Shown piece by piece: positions 35,267 through 44,095 of a DNA stretch of 64,000 nucleotides. The notes under the pieces were generated by a model. It was not told the DNA's origin. It was given only the letters and a program-made list of their open reading frames with translations, and made no database searches. Origin of the DNA: Pedobacter cryoconitis (GTDB lineage: Bacteria > Bacteroidota > Bacteroidia > Sphingobacteriales > Sphingobacteriaceae). The translations under genes and the position numbers were made by a program. The stretch is from the NCBI RefSeq assembly GCF_003259615.1, contig NZ_QLLR01000024.1:31064-95063 (forward strand), in the 5' to 3' direction. Numbering within the stretch: position 1 is the first letter of the stretch; each line of letters begins with the position of its first letter.

Positions 35267-36019
35267 TTAGTTTACAAAAGGATAAATGACATTAACCAGG
35301 TAAAGACCACAGGCAGGTACTGACTGCCCGGCATTACTCCGGTTTTTACTTCCTATAATTTCTTCCAGCTGCGCGAGGCTGATTTCTTTTTTTCCAATCA
35401 GAATTAAGGTACCAACAATGGCGCGCACCATATTCCGGAGAAAACGATCGGCAGAGATCTTAAAGATAAGACCACCATCGATTTCACGGAAGTAAGCCTC
35501 GGTAATTTTACAATTGTTTGTAGCTGTAGAGGTATTGGATTTACTAAAACTGGTAAAATCTGTATAGTTCAGGAGCTGGGCGGCAGCAATATTCATGGCT
35601 TCAATATCCAGCTTGCCTTTGTATAACCAGGAACGGTTTAGTTTAAAGGGGTCTTTATGGAAATGAAAATGATACTCGTAAGCTCTCGCAGTGGCATCAA
35701 AACGTGCGTGTGCGGTTTCCGATACTTTAAAGATTCTTTTGATAGCAATGGGATAGGGCAACAGAGAGTTTACGCTGCCAACGGCATTTGCTGCAGCTTC
35801 TTCGGTTACACCTTGTAAGTCTGCATGTGCAAAGAATTTACTGGCGTGTACACCAGCATCTGTTCTGCCGCAGCCCAGGGTTTCAACAGGTTGCCTGAAG
35901 AAAACGGTTAATGCCCTGTCCAGTTCCTGCTGAACGGTTATTGCGTTTGGCTGCGTCTGCCATCCATGGTAAGCTGTTCCATCGTAGGCTAATTCTATAA
36001 AAAAACGTTGTATATTCAA
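35267..36019 (-). CDS. truA: tRNA pseudouridine(38-40) synthase
   Basis: 250 aa if read from TTG at 36019 (sequence LNIQRFFIELAYDG), the usual TruA length. The open frame continues upstream to 36121, but that part would overlap the divergent DUF4293 gene and its promoter box. A TATTTTTG box lies 7 bases before the TTG, so this start is preferred. Motifs: AYDGTAYHGWQTQP at the N-terminus, the catalytic Asp in GCGRTDAGVHA, and FLRNMVRAIVG near the C-terminus. It modifies uridines in the tRNA anticodon stem. It heads the operon with the ABC exporter. Confidence 0.92.
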   Translation of the reverse strand: MNIQRFFIELAYDGTAYHGWQTQPNAITVQQELDRALTVFFRQPVETLGCGRTDAGVHASKFFAHADLQGVTEEAAANAVGSVNSLLPYPIAIKRIFKVSETAHARFDATARAYEYHFHFHKDPFKLNRSWLYKGKLDIEAMNIAAAQLLNYTDFTSFSKSNTSTATNNCKITEAYFREIDGGLIFKISADRFLRNMVRAIVGTLILIGKKEISLAQLEEIIGSKNRSNAGQSVPACGLYLVNVIYPFVN

Positions 36020-36026
36020 TGTAATG

Positions 36027-36034
36027 CAAAAATA
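36027..36034 (-). promoter_or_regulatory. Candidate -7 box for truA
   Basis: Minus strand reads TATTTTTG and ends 7 bases before the TTG at 36019, which implies a nearly leaderless mRNA. Confidence 0.5.
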
Positions 36035-36075
36035 CTTTTTTCCGCTTAACAAGACAGTCGTTTCATGTCTTTTAA

Positions 36076-36083
36076 TATATTTG
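36076..36083 (+). promoter_or_regulatory. Candidate -7 box for the DUF4293 gene
   Basis: TATATTTG, 20 bases before the start at 36104; divergent from the truA box. Confidence 0.5.
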
Positions 36084-36103
36084 TTGGAAATTATTAAATT
36101 GAT

Positions 36104-36562
36104 ATGATACAAAGGGTTCAATCCATCTGGTTATTTTTAGCAGCACTTACGTTGTTTTTGTTAGTAATTCTTCCTGTTTTAGTGCTACATGGTGCTTCAG
36201 GAGATTTAACATTCCAGGTAGGTGGTATTTATGAGAAAGTAAATAATATAAGCCAGAAAACTGAATCCTTCACGGCACTTTTCGGTGCAACAATTGCTGT
36301 AGGCCTGCTTTGCCTGGCAAATATCTTTACTTTCAAAAACAGAACGTTACAGAAACGGATTATCCTGCTGACTATAGTGTTGATCCTGGCTTTAGCTGCA
36401 TGGACAACGAGTTATGCGCTTCATATTCCCCGGATTTCGGAAGGATTTACTTTAAGTGCGGGTGCTTATTTACCTGTTCTTTCGCTTATTTTTTGCGCCC
36501 TTGCTATCAGAGGGATTAATAAGGATGATCAATTAATACGCTCGGCAGATAGATTAAGATAG
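36104..36562 (+). CDS. DUF4293 four-helix membrane protein
   Basis: 152 aa with four hydrophobic helices (about 8-28, 58-76, 84-104, 118-136). The N-terminus MIQRVQSIWLFLAAL is the hallmark of DUF4293, a family found in Bacteroidota and with unknown function. The start follows a promoter box by 20 bases. It is divergent from truA, a neighbour arrangement that fits a core gene. Confidence 0.82.
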   Translation: MIQRVQSIWLFLAALTLFLLVILPVLVLHGASGDLTFQVGGIYEKVNNISQKTESFTALFGATIAVGLLCLANIFTFKNRTLQKRIILLTIVLILALAAWTTSYALHIPRISEGFTLSAGAYLPVLSLIFCALAIRGINKDDQLIRSADRLR

Positions 36563-36679
36563 TCTTTTGATAGGTTATTTTTTTACTTAAAGGTCAAATA
36601 ACCTAACCCTTAACAATCAAAATGTTAGACTTATAATTATTATTTGGTTATGTACCAAACAAATACCGAAAATTAAGCT

Positions 36680-36687
36680 TACCTTTG
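36680..36687 (+). promoter_or_regulatory. Candidate -7 box for the DEAD-box helicase gene
   Basis: TACCTTTG, 22 bases before the start at 36710. A TTTG at 36643-36646 is too far away to be its -33 element. Confidence 0.5.
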
Positions 36688-36709
36688 CGGCTTAATAAAT
36701 AAAGTTAAA

Positions 36710-38611
36710 ATGATAAACCCATTTAAATTATTGGGGATAAGTGATGACGTTGTTAATGCCGTAAAGGATTTAGGTTTCGAAAATCCAACACCTATTCAGG
36801 AGCAAGCTATTCCTGTGCTGTTAGAGGGCAATAATGATTTTGTTGGTTTGGCCCAAACAGGAACAGGAAAAACAGCAGCATTTGGTTTGCCGCTAATTGA
36901 ACTGATTGACTTCAAGATGAATAAGCCTCAGGCTTTAATTCTATGCCCTACCCGGGAGCTTTGCTTGCAAATTGCCAGCGACATCAAAAATTACTCAAAA
37001 AACACGCCTGGTGCTAGTGTTGTTGCCGTTTACGGTGGCGCGAACATTGTGCAGCAATTGCGTGAAATCAGAAACGGTGTACAAGTAGTTGTAGCTACAC
37101 CGGGTCGTATGTTAGACATTATCGGTCGTAAGGCTATAGATTTCAGTAGTGTGAAATATGTAGTTCTTGATGAGGCTGACGAAATGCTGAACATGGGCTT
37201 CCAGGAAGACATTAATGATATTTTGTCTACTACACCTGACGACAAAAAAACCTGGTTGTTTTCAGCTACTATGCCTCCTGAGGTTAGAAGAATAGCTAAA
37301 AACTACATGGACAACCCTACTGAGTTGACTATGGGAACCAAAAACACTGGTAACGTAAATATTGAGCATGAGTACTATGTAGTACGTGCCAGAGATAAAT
37401 ATGCTGCCTTAAAACGTATTGTAGATTTCAACCCTGAAATTTTCGCAGTAGTTTTCTGTAAAACCAAAATGGATACGCAGGATGTTGCTGAGAACCTGAT
37501 CAAGGACGGTTACAATGCTGATGCTTTGCATGGTGACTTATCACAACAACAACGTGATAAAGTTATGCAGCGCTTCCGTGACCGTAATATGCAGTTATTA
37601 ATTGCTACTGATGTTGCAGCACGTGGTATCGATGTAAATAACGTAACTCACGTTGTTAACTATTCATTACCTGATGAAATTGAAAGTTATACCCACAGAA
37701 GTGGTCGTACAGGAAGAGCTGGTAAATCTGGTATTTCTATCTGTATTATCAATTCTAAGGAAACTGGAAAAATCCGTCAGATCGAAAGAATCATCGGTAA
37801 AGCATTTACTAAAGCTGAATTACCTACAGGATTTGATGTTTGCGAAAAACAACTTTTCTCATTGGTTCACAAAGTTCACAATGTTGAAGTAAATGAAGCA
37901 CAAATTGAGCAGTACATCCCAAGAATCATGGATGAGTTTGCTGAATTAAGCAAAGAAGAAGTGATCAAACGTTTTGCATCTTTAGAGTTTAACCGCTTTT
38001 TAGAGTATTACAAAAATGCACCGGATTTAAATGCAGCTGCTAATGATGAGCGTGGTGAACGTTCTGAGCGTGGTGCAAGAGGTGCTAGAAACAGTGATTT
38101 TACCCGTTTGTTTATCAACGTAGGTTCGGTAGATGAGTTCACAAGAGGTGATTTATTATCTTTTGTTTGTAACAATGGTAAAATCAGTGGAAAAAACATT
38201 GGTAAAATTGACCTTAAAGGTGTGTATTCATTCTTTGAAGTTGAAAATGCAATTGTTGATTCATTGTTCGCAAATTTCAAAGACATCCAGTTCAATAACA
38301 GAAGTGTTAGAATTGAAAAATCTGGCGACGCTCCTGAAGGTGGCGAAAGAAGATCTGGTGGTGGAGAAAGAAGAAGCTATAGCGGTGGTGGCGACAGAAG
38401 AAGTTCTGGCGGCGGAGAAAGAAAAAGCTATGGTGGTGGTGAAAGAAAGAGTTATGGCGGTAGCGGTGGCGAAAGAAAAAGCTACGGTGGCGGTAATTCT
38501 GGCGGAAGCGGAAGACGTGAAGGTGGAAGCAGTGCTGGCGGTTTCAGAGATTTCTCTGGTAAACCACGCGAAGGCGGAAGCGGAACGGGCGAAAGAAGAC
38601 GCAGATCTTAA
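36710..38611 (+). CDS. DEAD-box ATP-dependent RNA helicase (DeaD/CsdA-like)
   Basis: 633 aa. The helicase core (about 1-370) shows every family motif: Q motif (GFENPTPIQ), I (AQTGTGKT), Ia (PTRELC), Ib (TPGR), II (DEAD), III (SAT), V (ATDVAARGID) and VI (HRSGRTGR). An RNA-binding DbpA-type domain follows (about 460-535, TRLFINVGSVDEFTRGDLL). The C-terminal 90 residues are a Gly/Arg/Lys/Ser tail with repeated GGGERKSY-type units that should bind RNA and may be disordered. Likely role: ribosome assembly or mRNA unwinding in the cold. Confidence 0.95.
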   Translation: MINPFKLLGISDDVVNAVKDLGFENPTPIQEQAIPVLLEGNNDFVGLAQTGTGKTAAFGLPLIELIDFKMNKPQALILCPTRELCLQIASDIKNYSKNTPGASVVAVYGGANIVQQLREIRNGVQVVVATPGRMLDIIGRKAIDFSSVKYVVLDEADEMLNMGFQEDINDILSTTPDDKKTWLFSATMPPEVRRIAKNYMDNPTELTMGTKNTGNVNIEHEYYVVRARDKYAALKRIVDFNPEIFAVVFCKTKMDTQDVAENLIKDGYNADALHGDLSQQQRDKVMQRFRDRNMQLLIATDVAARGIDVNNVTHVVNYSLPDEIESYTHRSGRTGRAGKSGISICIINSKETGKIRQIERIIGKAFTKAELPTGFDVCEKQLFSLVHKVHNVEVNEAQIEQYIPRIMDEFAELSKEEVIKRFASLEFNRFLEYYKNAPDLNAAANDERGERSERGARGARNSDFTRLFINVGSVDEFTRGDLLSFVCNNGKISGKNIGKIDLKGVYSFFEVENAIVDSLFANFKDIQFNNRSVRIEKSGDAPEGGERRSGGGERRSYSGGGDRRSSGGGERKSYGGGERKSYGGSGGERKSYGGGNSGGSGRREGGSSAGGFRDFSGKPREGGSGTGERRRRS

Positions 38612-38635
38612 TCACAACCCAGATATAAAATTAAG

Positions 38636-38664
38636 CAGCCCGATTTATCGGGCTGTTTTTTTTT
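38636..38664 (+). terminator. Terminator of the DEAD-box helicase gene
   Basis: CAGCCCGA (38636-38643) pairs with 38648-38655, 4-base loop, then a run of nine T. Confidence 0.85.
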
Positions 38665-38694
38665 GACCGGATTTTTTAGTGGGGAGCTTAGGGG

Positions 38695-38790
38695 AAATAA
38701 AAAAGACTTTGCTGCATGCCGGCGGCGCTACTTGCCTGAAGGGGCAAGATAACGCATTGCCGGCTATGTCAGCAAAGCTCTTTTTTATTT
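38695..38790. repeat. Long hairpin element C
   Basis: Outer arms (38695-38723 and about 38759-38790) pair with three single-base bulges. An apical hairpin CTTGCC / GGCAAG (38731-38736 with 38743-38748) is followed on the minus strand by GTAGCGCC. Both flanking genes have their own terminators, so this element is not needed for termination. Architecture is shared with A and B. Confidence 0.65.
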
Positions 38791-38820
38791 TTCACCACTA
38801 TACAGGGTTCTTAAATATAA

Positions 38821-38854
38821 AAAGCCAGTTATTCTTTTTGGAATAACTGGCTTT
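38821..38854 (-). terminator. ggt terminator
   Basis: A perfect 14-bp stem AAAGCCAGTTATTC / GAATAACTGGCTTT with a 6-base loop; T tract on both sides. Confidence 0.8.
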
Positions 38855-38875
38855 ACTTTTTTATTGAGGTTGCTA

Positions 38876-40579
38876 CTAGTAACCGAGCCCTTTATCGTTA
38901 CCTCTTGGGTCTGCTCCTGTTTCCAGCGTTCCGTCTGGTTTGACCAGGATCGCATCAACACGTCCCATTGGTTCACGCTGAGTGATTTTATAGCCTTTAT
39001 ATTCCAGTTTAATTCTTGTGGCATCATCGATTGCACCCTTCTCTACGAAAACTTCATCGGGTAACCATTGGTGATGAAATCTTGGGGCGGCTACTGCTTG
39101 CTGCATGTTCTGTCCGAAAGCCAGTACGTTTAAGATCGTCTGGAAAACTGAAGTGATAATAGTTGATCCGCCGGGTGTACCGACTACCATCCTCAGTTTT
39201 CCGTCTTCTTCAATGATGGTCGGAGTCATAGAGCTTAACATTCTTTTACCGGGAACAATTGAATTCGCTTCTCCGCCAACTAAGCCGTACATGTTCGGGG
39301 TACCTGGTTTCACTGAAAAATCATCCATTTCATTGTTCATGATAAAACCACCGCCATCTACGATAACCAGTGAGCCATAAGAACCGTTTAAGGTCGTCGT
39401 TGCAGATACTGCATTACCCTGGTTGTCTACAATGGAGTAGTGGGTAGTTTGTTCGCTTTCTTTCAGGGGTAAAGTACCGGGTTTAACCTCAGCGCTTGGA
39501 GTAGCTTTATTAAAGCTGATGCCTTTAGTTCTTGAATTGATATAGTCACGGTTTAAGAGGGCTGTTTGAGGCACTTTAAAGAAGTCTGGATCGCCTAAAT
39601 AGCTTGCACGGTCTGCATAAGCCCTGCGTTCTACTTCAACCATCAGCTGGACGGTAGAGTCTCTTTGAAAGCCCCATTTATTTAAGGGGTAATCACCTGC
39701 TTGCTGGAGCATTGTAATCAGTGCAATACCACCGCTTGATGGTGGAGGCATAGAGATTACGGTGTAATTTTTGTATTTACCGCTTACTGTTTTTCTCCAT
39801 ACTGACTGGTAATCTCTGAGGTCTTTTGCAGTGATTACACCACTGGTGTTTTGCATGGAAGCTACAATCGCCGCTGCAACTGATCCTTCATAAAAGCCCT
39901 TTCTGCCGTTATCCCTGATTAGTTTCAGCGTTTTTGCCAGTTGTGGTTGTCTTAATAGGTCGCCTGCTTTCCACAGGTCGTTTTTCACAAAGGCCACTGG
40001 CTTCTTATTGTATTTTAAGAACCTTTCTTTGTGACTGTTAAGTTCTGAGGCTTGCTGAGCTGTGAGCTGAAATCCATTCTGTGCCAGATCTATAGCAGGC
40101 TGAATATCTTTTTTCCAGCTGAGTTTACCGTATTTATTATAGGCTTTTACCATCCCGTCAACAGTTCCGGGAATTCCTGAGGCCAGGGTGCCGTAAAGGC
40201 TTTTATCTGTAATTGCATTACCCTGAGCGTCCAGGTACATATCTCTGGATGCTTTTTCAGGAGCTTTCTCTCTGTAATCAAGGGCATCTGAATCTCCGCC
40301 TTTACCTCTGTAAACCAGGAAACCTCCGCCACCAATATTTCCGGCATTCGGATAAACTACAGCCAAAGCGAATTGTACGGCTATTGCTGCGTCAATTGCA
40401 TTTCCACCGCGCTTAATAATTGCAACTCCTACTTTAGAGGCTTCGGGATGCGCAGTAACTACCGCAGCGTGTTTGAATTGGTTTAATTCCTGCCCGCTTG
40501 CATTTGTAGTCAAGGACACCAGTAATCCCAGGCAAATGGGAGCTAGTAACAGGTTAGATAATGATGTTTTTGATTTCAT
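38876..40579 (-). CDS. ggt: Gamma-glutamyltranspeptidase
   Basis: 567 aa from ATG 40579; an ATG three codons upstream (40588) is equally possible. Signal peptide about 1-30 (ending NASGQ), so periplasmic. The proenzyme should cleave itself before the Thr in ESEQTTHYSIVDNQGNAVS, which becomes the N-terminal nucleophile. The large-subunit motifs DYREKAPEKASRDMYLD and GTLASGIPGTVDGM and the small-subunit GTPGGSTIITSV are visible. It hydrolyses glutathione and other gamma-glutamyl peptides. The gene is single; the TonB receptor gene lies upstream behind a terminator. Confidence 0.95.
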   Translation of the reverse strand: MKSKTSLSNLLLAPICLGLLVSLTTNASGQELNQFKHAAVVTAHPEASKVGVAIIKRGGNAIDAAIAVQFALAVVYPNAGNIGGGGFLVYRGKGGDSDALDYREKAPEKASRDMYLDAQGNAITDKSLYGTLASGIPGTVDGMVKAYNKYGKLSWKKDIQPAIDLAQNGFQLTAQQASELNSHKERFLKYNKKPVAFVKNDLWKAGDLLRQPQLAKTLKLIRDNGRKGFYEGSVAAAIVASMQNTSGVITAKDLRDYQSVWRKTVSGKYKNYTVISMPPPSSGGIALITMLQQAGDYPLNKWGFQRDSTVQLMVEVERRAYADRASYLGDPDFFKVPQTALLNRDYINSRTKGISFNKATPSAEVKPGTLPLKESEQTTHYSIVDNQGNAVSATTTLNGSYGSLVIVDGGGFIMNNEMDDFSVKPGTPNMYGLVGGEANSIVPGKRMLSSMTPTIIEEDGKLRMVVGTPGGSTIITSVFQTILNVLAFGQNMQQAVAAPRFHHQWLPDEVFVEKGAIDDATRIKLEYKGYKITQREPMGRVDAILVKPDGTLETGADPRGNDKGLGY

Positions 40580-40603
40580 GGTCAGCATAAATTATAAAAA
40601 AAA

Positions 40604-40657
40604 TCCTGCCGGCGGGCCTTCAGCCTGTTTAAACTGACTACTGGCTCACCGGCAGGA
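40604..40657 (-). terminator. Terminator of the TonB receptor gene
   Basis: 9-bp stem TCCTGCCGG / CCGGCAGGA (40604-40612, 40649-40657) around a 36-base apex. A run of T follows on the minus strand. The apex also contains CCTTCAG, as in element B. Confidence 0.65.
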
Positions 40658-40689
40658 AAACGCATTAAATTTAAAGAATTATATCGGAA

Positions 40690-43470
40690 TTAAAAGTTAA
40701 GAGAGAGCCTGGTAAATACATATCTGCCAAGGAACCCGAATTGTGGAGCCTGGTTAGGATATAAGATTCCTGAAGTTCCCTGAGAACCCAATAATAATTC
40801 CTGAGGGTAAACGTCAAACAGGTTGTTCGCCCCTACTGTAATTTTAAGGTTTTTTGTCAGGTTATAACCTGCGCCTATATCTGTAATTATCCTGCCTGTT
40901 AGTTCTTGTCTGTAGGCAACTACATTGGTAGGCTGGGACACTTTACCGAAGTATACGTTCCGCAAAAAGACATTCCATTTGTTGATGGTGTAATCAAAAG
41001 TGATATTAGATTTTATACGCGGGGTAACTTTCTCAATCAGAATCCTGCTCGCATCATCCAGATAGGTGCTTTCTTTTCCTGCCAAAAGCGGTGAGGCATG
41101 GACAGGGCCTACTATGGCCGTTTTAGTGAAAGTTGTAGCCCAGTCTGTTCTCAGGTTACCTGTACCTAAACGGGTGTTGTAAGAGAATACGACATCCAAT
41201 CCTTTAGTCTCTGTATTAACTGCATTGGCAAAGAATCTTGCTGTTGTCGCATTCGCCAGACGTAATAAGTCATAGATTTCTTTATCCTGCGGCGAGGCAG
41301 TTGGGGAGTTGTTACCAGTGAACTGTCCGGTGTATATTACACGGTCATTGATCCTGATAAAGTATCCATCAACAGTGATTTTTAGTTTTCCAAGGTTGGA
41401 AGTAAAACCTGCACTTAAGCTTTTAGAAGTTTCTTGTTTTAATTTTGGGATACCCAGCAATTGTGCAATACGGCTATCGTTCGCAAAAGTACCGGATTCT
41501 ACGATGTTCCCGTCGATATAAACCGAGGAAGTAGAGCTAAAATATTGCTGGTGAAGAGAGGGTGCTCTAAAGCCTGTACTTGCCGCAGCACGCAACAGGA
41601 ATTTATCGGAAAATTTGTACCTCGCCGCCAGTTTACCGTTTAATGTCGAGCCGAAGTCTGAGTAATTCTCAAACCGTGCCGCCGCATCCAGTAATAGTTT
41701 CTCTGTGAAGTTTAATTCAACGTCTCCATAGGCTGCAAATGAATTACGGGACTCATTGGTCAGGTTAGCCGTACTGATGCCGGGAAAACCTTGCGCTCCG
41801 CCAGCATAAGCAGCGCCATTAGGTGCAAAACGTGTAGAAATATTACCGTTGGCATCCGGAATCAGGATTGGCTTGCCTGCGCCATCCACACCTACTTGCA
41901 GTGCATTGCCGTAATTTCTCCAGGAAGCTTCTTCTCCGGGCTTAATTTTATAGTTCTCGTACCTGTTTTCAAATCCGAAGGCTACGTTGATGCCTTTTAA
42001 AGGACTTTCAAAGAAACGGGTAAAGTCTAAATTAGTCGTGTTTTGTACAAATTCATAACCACCTGATTCGAATGAAGTCGGCGAAGCGGTCAGCATAGAG
42101 GCATTCACTGTATTGGCTGTTTTAAAATCAATCACGTTGCGGCCAATGGTATTGCTGAAATCTGTTTTCCAGGCACCTAGTTTTCCTCTGATACCTCCTG
42201 CAAAGGACTGATCCAGACTATTGGTTATAATTTCTGGTAAAAATCCATTTGGATAAATGGTTGCATTGTTCTGATTAAGCTGGCGCGGAGTACGGTAAAA
42301 GGCATTGGAAATACCATTTCTATAGTTCACACCTCCAAAGGCATAAATTTCAGCATCCTGCGCAACAGGAATTACGGAGTTAAAGAATAAAGCACCTCCC
42401 CTGTTTTTTGATTGCCCGATGTTTGGCACAAAATCAGATCTGGTCTGCCCTCTTCTGGCCAATTCAGCATCAGTAATGTCAACGCCTTTAGGTGTTGGAT
42501 ATAAACCGGGATTGTTGTAGTCTGAATAAATAACACCTCGGTATGGTGTGGTACGGGAAGCAAAGTCCCGGTAGTCAAATGAGCCGGCAAGGTTTAAGAA
42601 GCCACCTTTATCGCTTAGTTTAACGCCATAGTTTACGTTGGCTTGTACAGTTTGTCCATCCAGACCGTCAGAGTGTTTCCCGGTATAACCACCTCCAGAA
42701 ACATTGGCCGTTAATTTATTGACATCATCGTTTAAGATAATATTGATCACTCCCGCAATCGCATCCGATCCGTATTGTGCTGCAGCACCGTCACGCAGAA
42801 TTTCTACTCTTTTAATGGCTGAAGTAGGGATAGCGTTCAAATCTGTACCTACAGATCCCTTTCCTAAACTCCCGTTAATATTGACAAGAGCAGTCGTATG
42901 TCTTCTTTTTCCATTAATTAAAACCAATACCTGGTCTGGCCCCAATCCACGCAGGGATGCAGGGTCAATGTGGTCTGTTCCGTCCGTCAGACTCATTACA
43001 TTGGAGGTAAAGGATGGTGCAACGAAATTCAGAATCTGATTCAGGGACACCTGTGGAATGTTTTGTGTGATTTTTTTGATGTCCACTACATCAACCGGAA
43101 CTGGAGTATCCAAATTAGATCTCGGCGCACTTCTGGACCCCAGCACCACTACATTCTCCAAATTGTTATTATCGGAGAGCAACTGGAAGTCCAGGTCTTT
43201 GGTTTCGTTTTCTGCAATGGTAATTTTCTTTTGCTGGCTTTGATAACCGATATAAGAAACAGCGATAGTATAGGTACCTGCCTTTGCGAGTTTAAGCTGA
43301 TATTTTCCTGTAGCATTGGTACCTGTTTTCTGTCCTGCGCCAATCACAGAAACGGTTGCCCCTATAATAGTTTGGGAGGTGTCACTTATTGTTCCGCGTA
43401 TAGTCTGGGCTTGCGTGGTCAGTGCAAATGCGGTAAGAGCCAGAATAATTGAGTAAAATTTAATTTTCAT
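40690..43470 (-). CDS. TonB-dependent outer membrane receptor
   Basis: 926 aa from ATG 43470, where a clean signal peptide (ending TTQAQ) begins; 27 upstream codons are open but do not look coding. A carboxypeptidase-like domain (about 22-100) precedes the plug (about 120-240; PVPVDVVDIKKI and LRGLGPDQVLVLINGKRRH are the plug landmarks) and a 22-strand barrel ending in LSLNF. It is a non-SusC type: there is no SusD gene nearby. The ligand is unknown. The receptor stands alone after a 61-base leader. Confidence 0.93.
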   Translation of the reverse strand: MKIKFYSIILALTAFALTTQAQTIRGTISDTSQTIIGATVSVIGAGQKTGTNATGKYQLKLAKAGTYTIAVSYIGYQSQQKKITIAENETKDLDFQLLSDNNNLENVVVLGSRSAPRSNLDTPVPVDVVDIKKITQNIPQVSLNQILNFVAPSFTSNVMSLTDGTDHIDPASLRGLGPDQVLVLINGKRRHTTALVNINGSLGKGSVGTDLNAIPTSAIKRVEILRDGAAAQYGSDAIAGVINIILNDDVNKLTANVSGGGYTGKHSDGLDGQTVQANVNYGVKLSDKGGFLNLAGSFDYRDFASRTTPYRGVIYSDYNNPGLYPTPKGVDITDAELARRGQTRSDFVPNIGQSKNRGGALFFNSVIPVAQDAEIYAFGGVNYRNGISNAFYRTPRQLNQNNATIYPNGFLPEIITNSLDQSFAGGIRGKLGAWKTDFSNTIGRNVIDFKTANTVNASMLTASPTSFESGGYEFVQNTTNLDFTRFFESPLKGINVAFGFENRYENYKIKPGEEASWRNYGNALQVGVDGAGKPILIPDANGNISTRFAPNGAAYAGGAQGFPGISTANLTNESRNSFAAYGDVELNFTEKLLLDAAARFENYSDFGSTLNGKLAARYKFSDKFLLRAAASTGFRAPSLHQQYFSSTSSVYIDGNIVESGTFANDSRIAQLLGIPKLKQETSKSLSAGFTSNLGKLKITVDGYFIRINDRVIYTGQFTGNNSPTASPQDKEIYDLLRLANATTARFFANAVNTETKGLDVVFSYNTRLGTGNLRTDWATTFTKTAIVGPVHASPLLAGKESTYLDDASRILIEKVTPRIKSNITFDYTINKWNVFLRNVYFGKVSQPTNVVAYRQELTGRIITDIGAGYNLTKNLKITVGANNLFDVYPQELLLGSQGTSGILYPNQAPQFGFLGRYVFTRLSLNF

Positions 43471-43530
43471 ATGCGTTCGTTTAGGTTTAAGGTTGATAAT
43501 TAGTAATAAGCACTTAGTATCAGTGATTTC

Positions 43531-43538
43531 CAAATATA
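43531..43538 (-). promoter_or_regulatory. Candidate -7 box for the TonB receptor gene
   Basis: Minus strand reads TATATTTG, 60 bases upstream of the ATG at 43470. Confidence 0.5.
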
Positions 43539-43629
43539 TTCTTATTCGCATTAAAAACTACTTATTTGGTATACTTTAATAATAATAGTAGGTTATTTAA
43601 CGAATAGTTGATAAAAAGAGACAAAAAAA

Positions 43630-43653
43630 AATCCGGATCGACTGATCCGGATT
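43630..43653 (-). terminator. Terminator of the small secreted protein gene
   Basis: Perfect 10-bp stem AATCCGGATC / GATCCGGATT with a 4-base loop, followed on the minus strand by a T run. Confidence 0.8.
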
Positions 43654-43674
43654 GAAGATATTTTATAGTCTGAC

Positions 43675-43992
43675 TTATTTGCCAGCTGGTTTGTCTTTGA
43701 TTTGAGAGGCTTTAAGATAAACTTTAGCTCCTTTTTTATTGATGTAATATTTGCGGTTTTTTCCGTTGATATAAACATCTGAACCATCTGGTGCAACTTT
43801 ACCTTTATAGGTTTTGTCGCCTACTTTTGAAACGCCTTTTACTGCTACTTCTGCTGTTTTATTACCAACCGAAGAGGCTGTGTTTTCTATCTTCTCACCA
43901 ACTGTTTTCTTTTTTTCCTGTGCCTGAGTAGAAAGAGAGACTGTACCCGCTAATGCCAGGGTTAATAAACCCACTAGATATTTCTTGTTCAT
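43675..43992 (-). CDS. Small secreted basic protein
   Basis: 105 aa. Signal peptide 1-24 (ending STQAQ). The mature part starts with a Lys-rich amphipathic helix (VGEKIENTASSVGNKTAEVA), then a short basic beta-rich block (DVYINGKNRKYYINKKGAKVYL) that resembles the PBCV-specific basic adaptor motif. Function unknown; an adhesive or nucleic-acid binding role would be speculation. It has its own terminator. Confidence 0.7.
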   Translation of the reverse strand: MNKKYLVGLLTLALAGTVSLSTQAQEKKKTVGEKIENTASSVGNKTAEVAVKGVSKVGDKTYKGKVAPDGSDVYINGKNRKYYINKKGAKVYLKASQIKDKPAGK

Positions 43993-44095
43993 ATTATAGA
44001 TTGTTTTAAGTTTTCCATTTGTCGCGCCCCAGCTTCCTTTTGGTGGCTGGAGACACAGCGGTATATTTTTATAACAATCTGATAATTATATTGTT

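Noticed and set aside
38133..38666. 177-codon frame within the DEAD-box helicase gene
   Set aside because: Second frame of the Gly/Arg-rich repeat tail; Val/Ala/Glu-rich translation is a by-product of the repeat and not a gene.
40604..40657. Fourth member of the long hairpin family
   Set aside because: Shares only CCTTCAG in the apex; the outer stem is 9 bp with a terminator-like T run, so it is better treated as an ordinary terminator.
42970..43452. 160-codon plus-strand frame antisense to the TonB receptor
   Set aside because: Shadow of the receptor gene, which has strong domain support; no promoter box.
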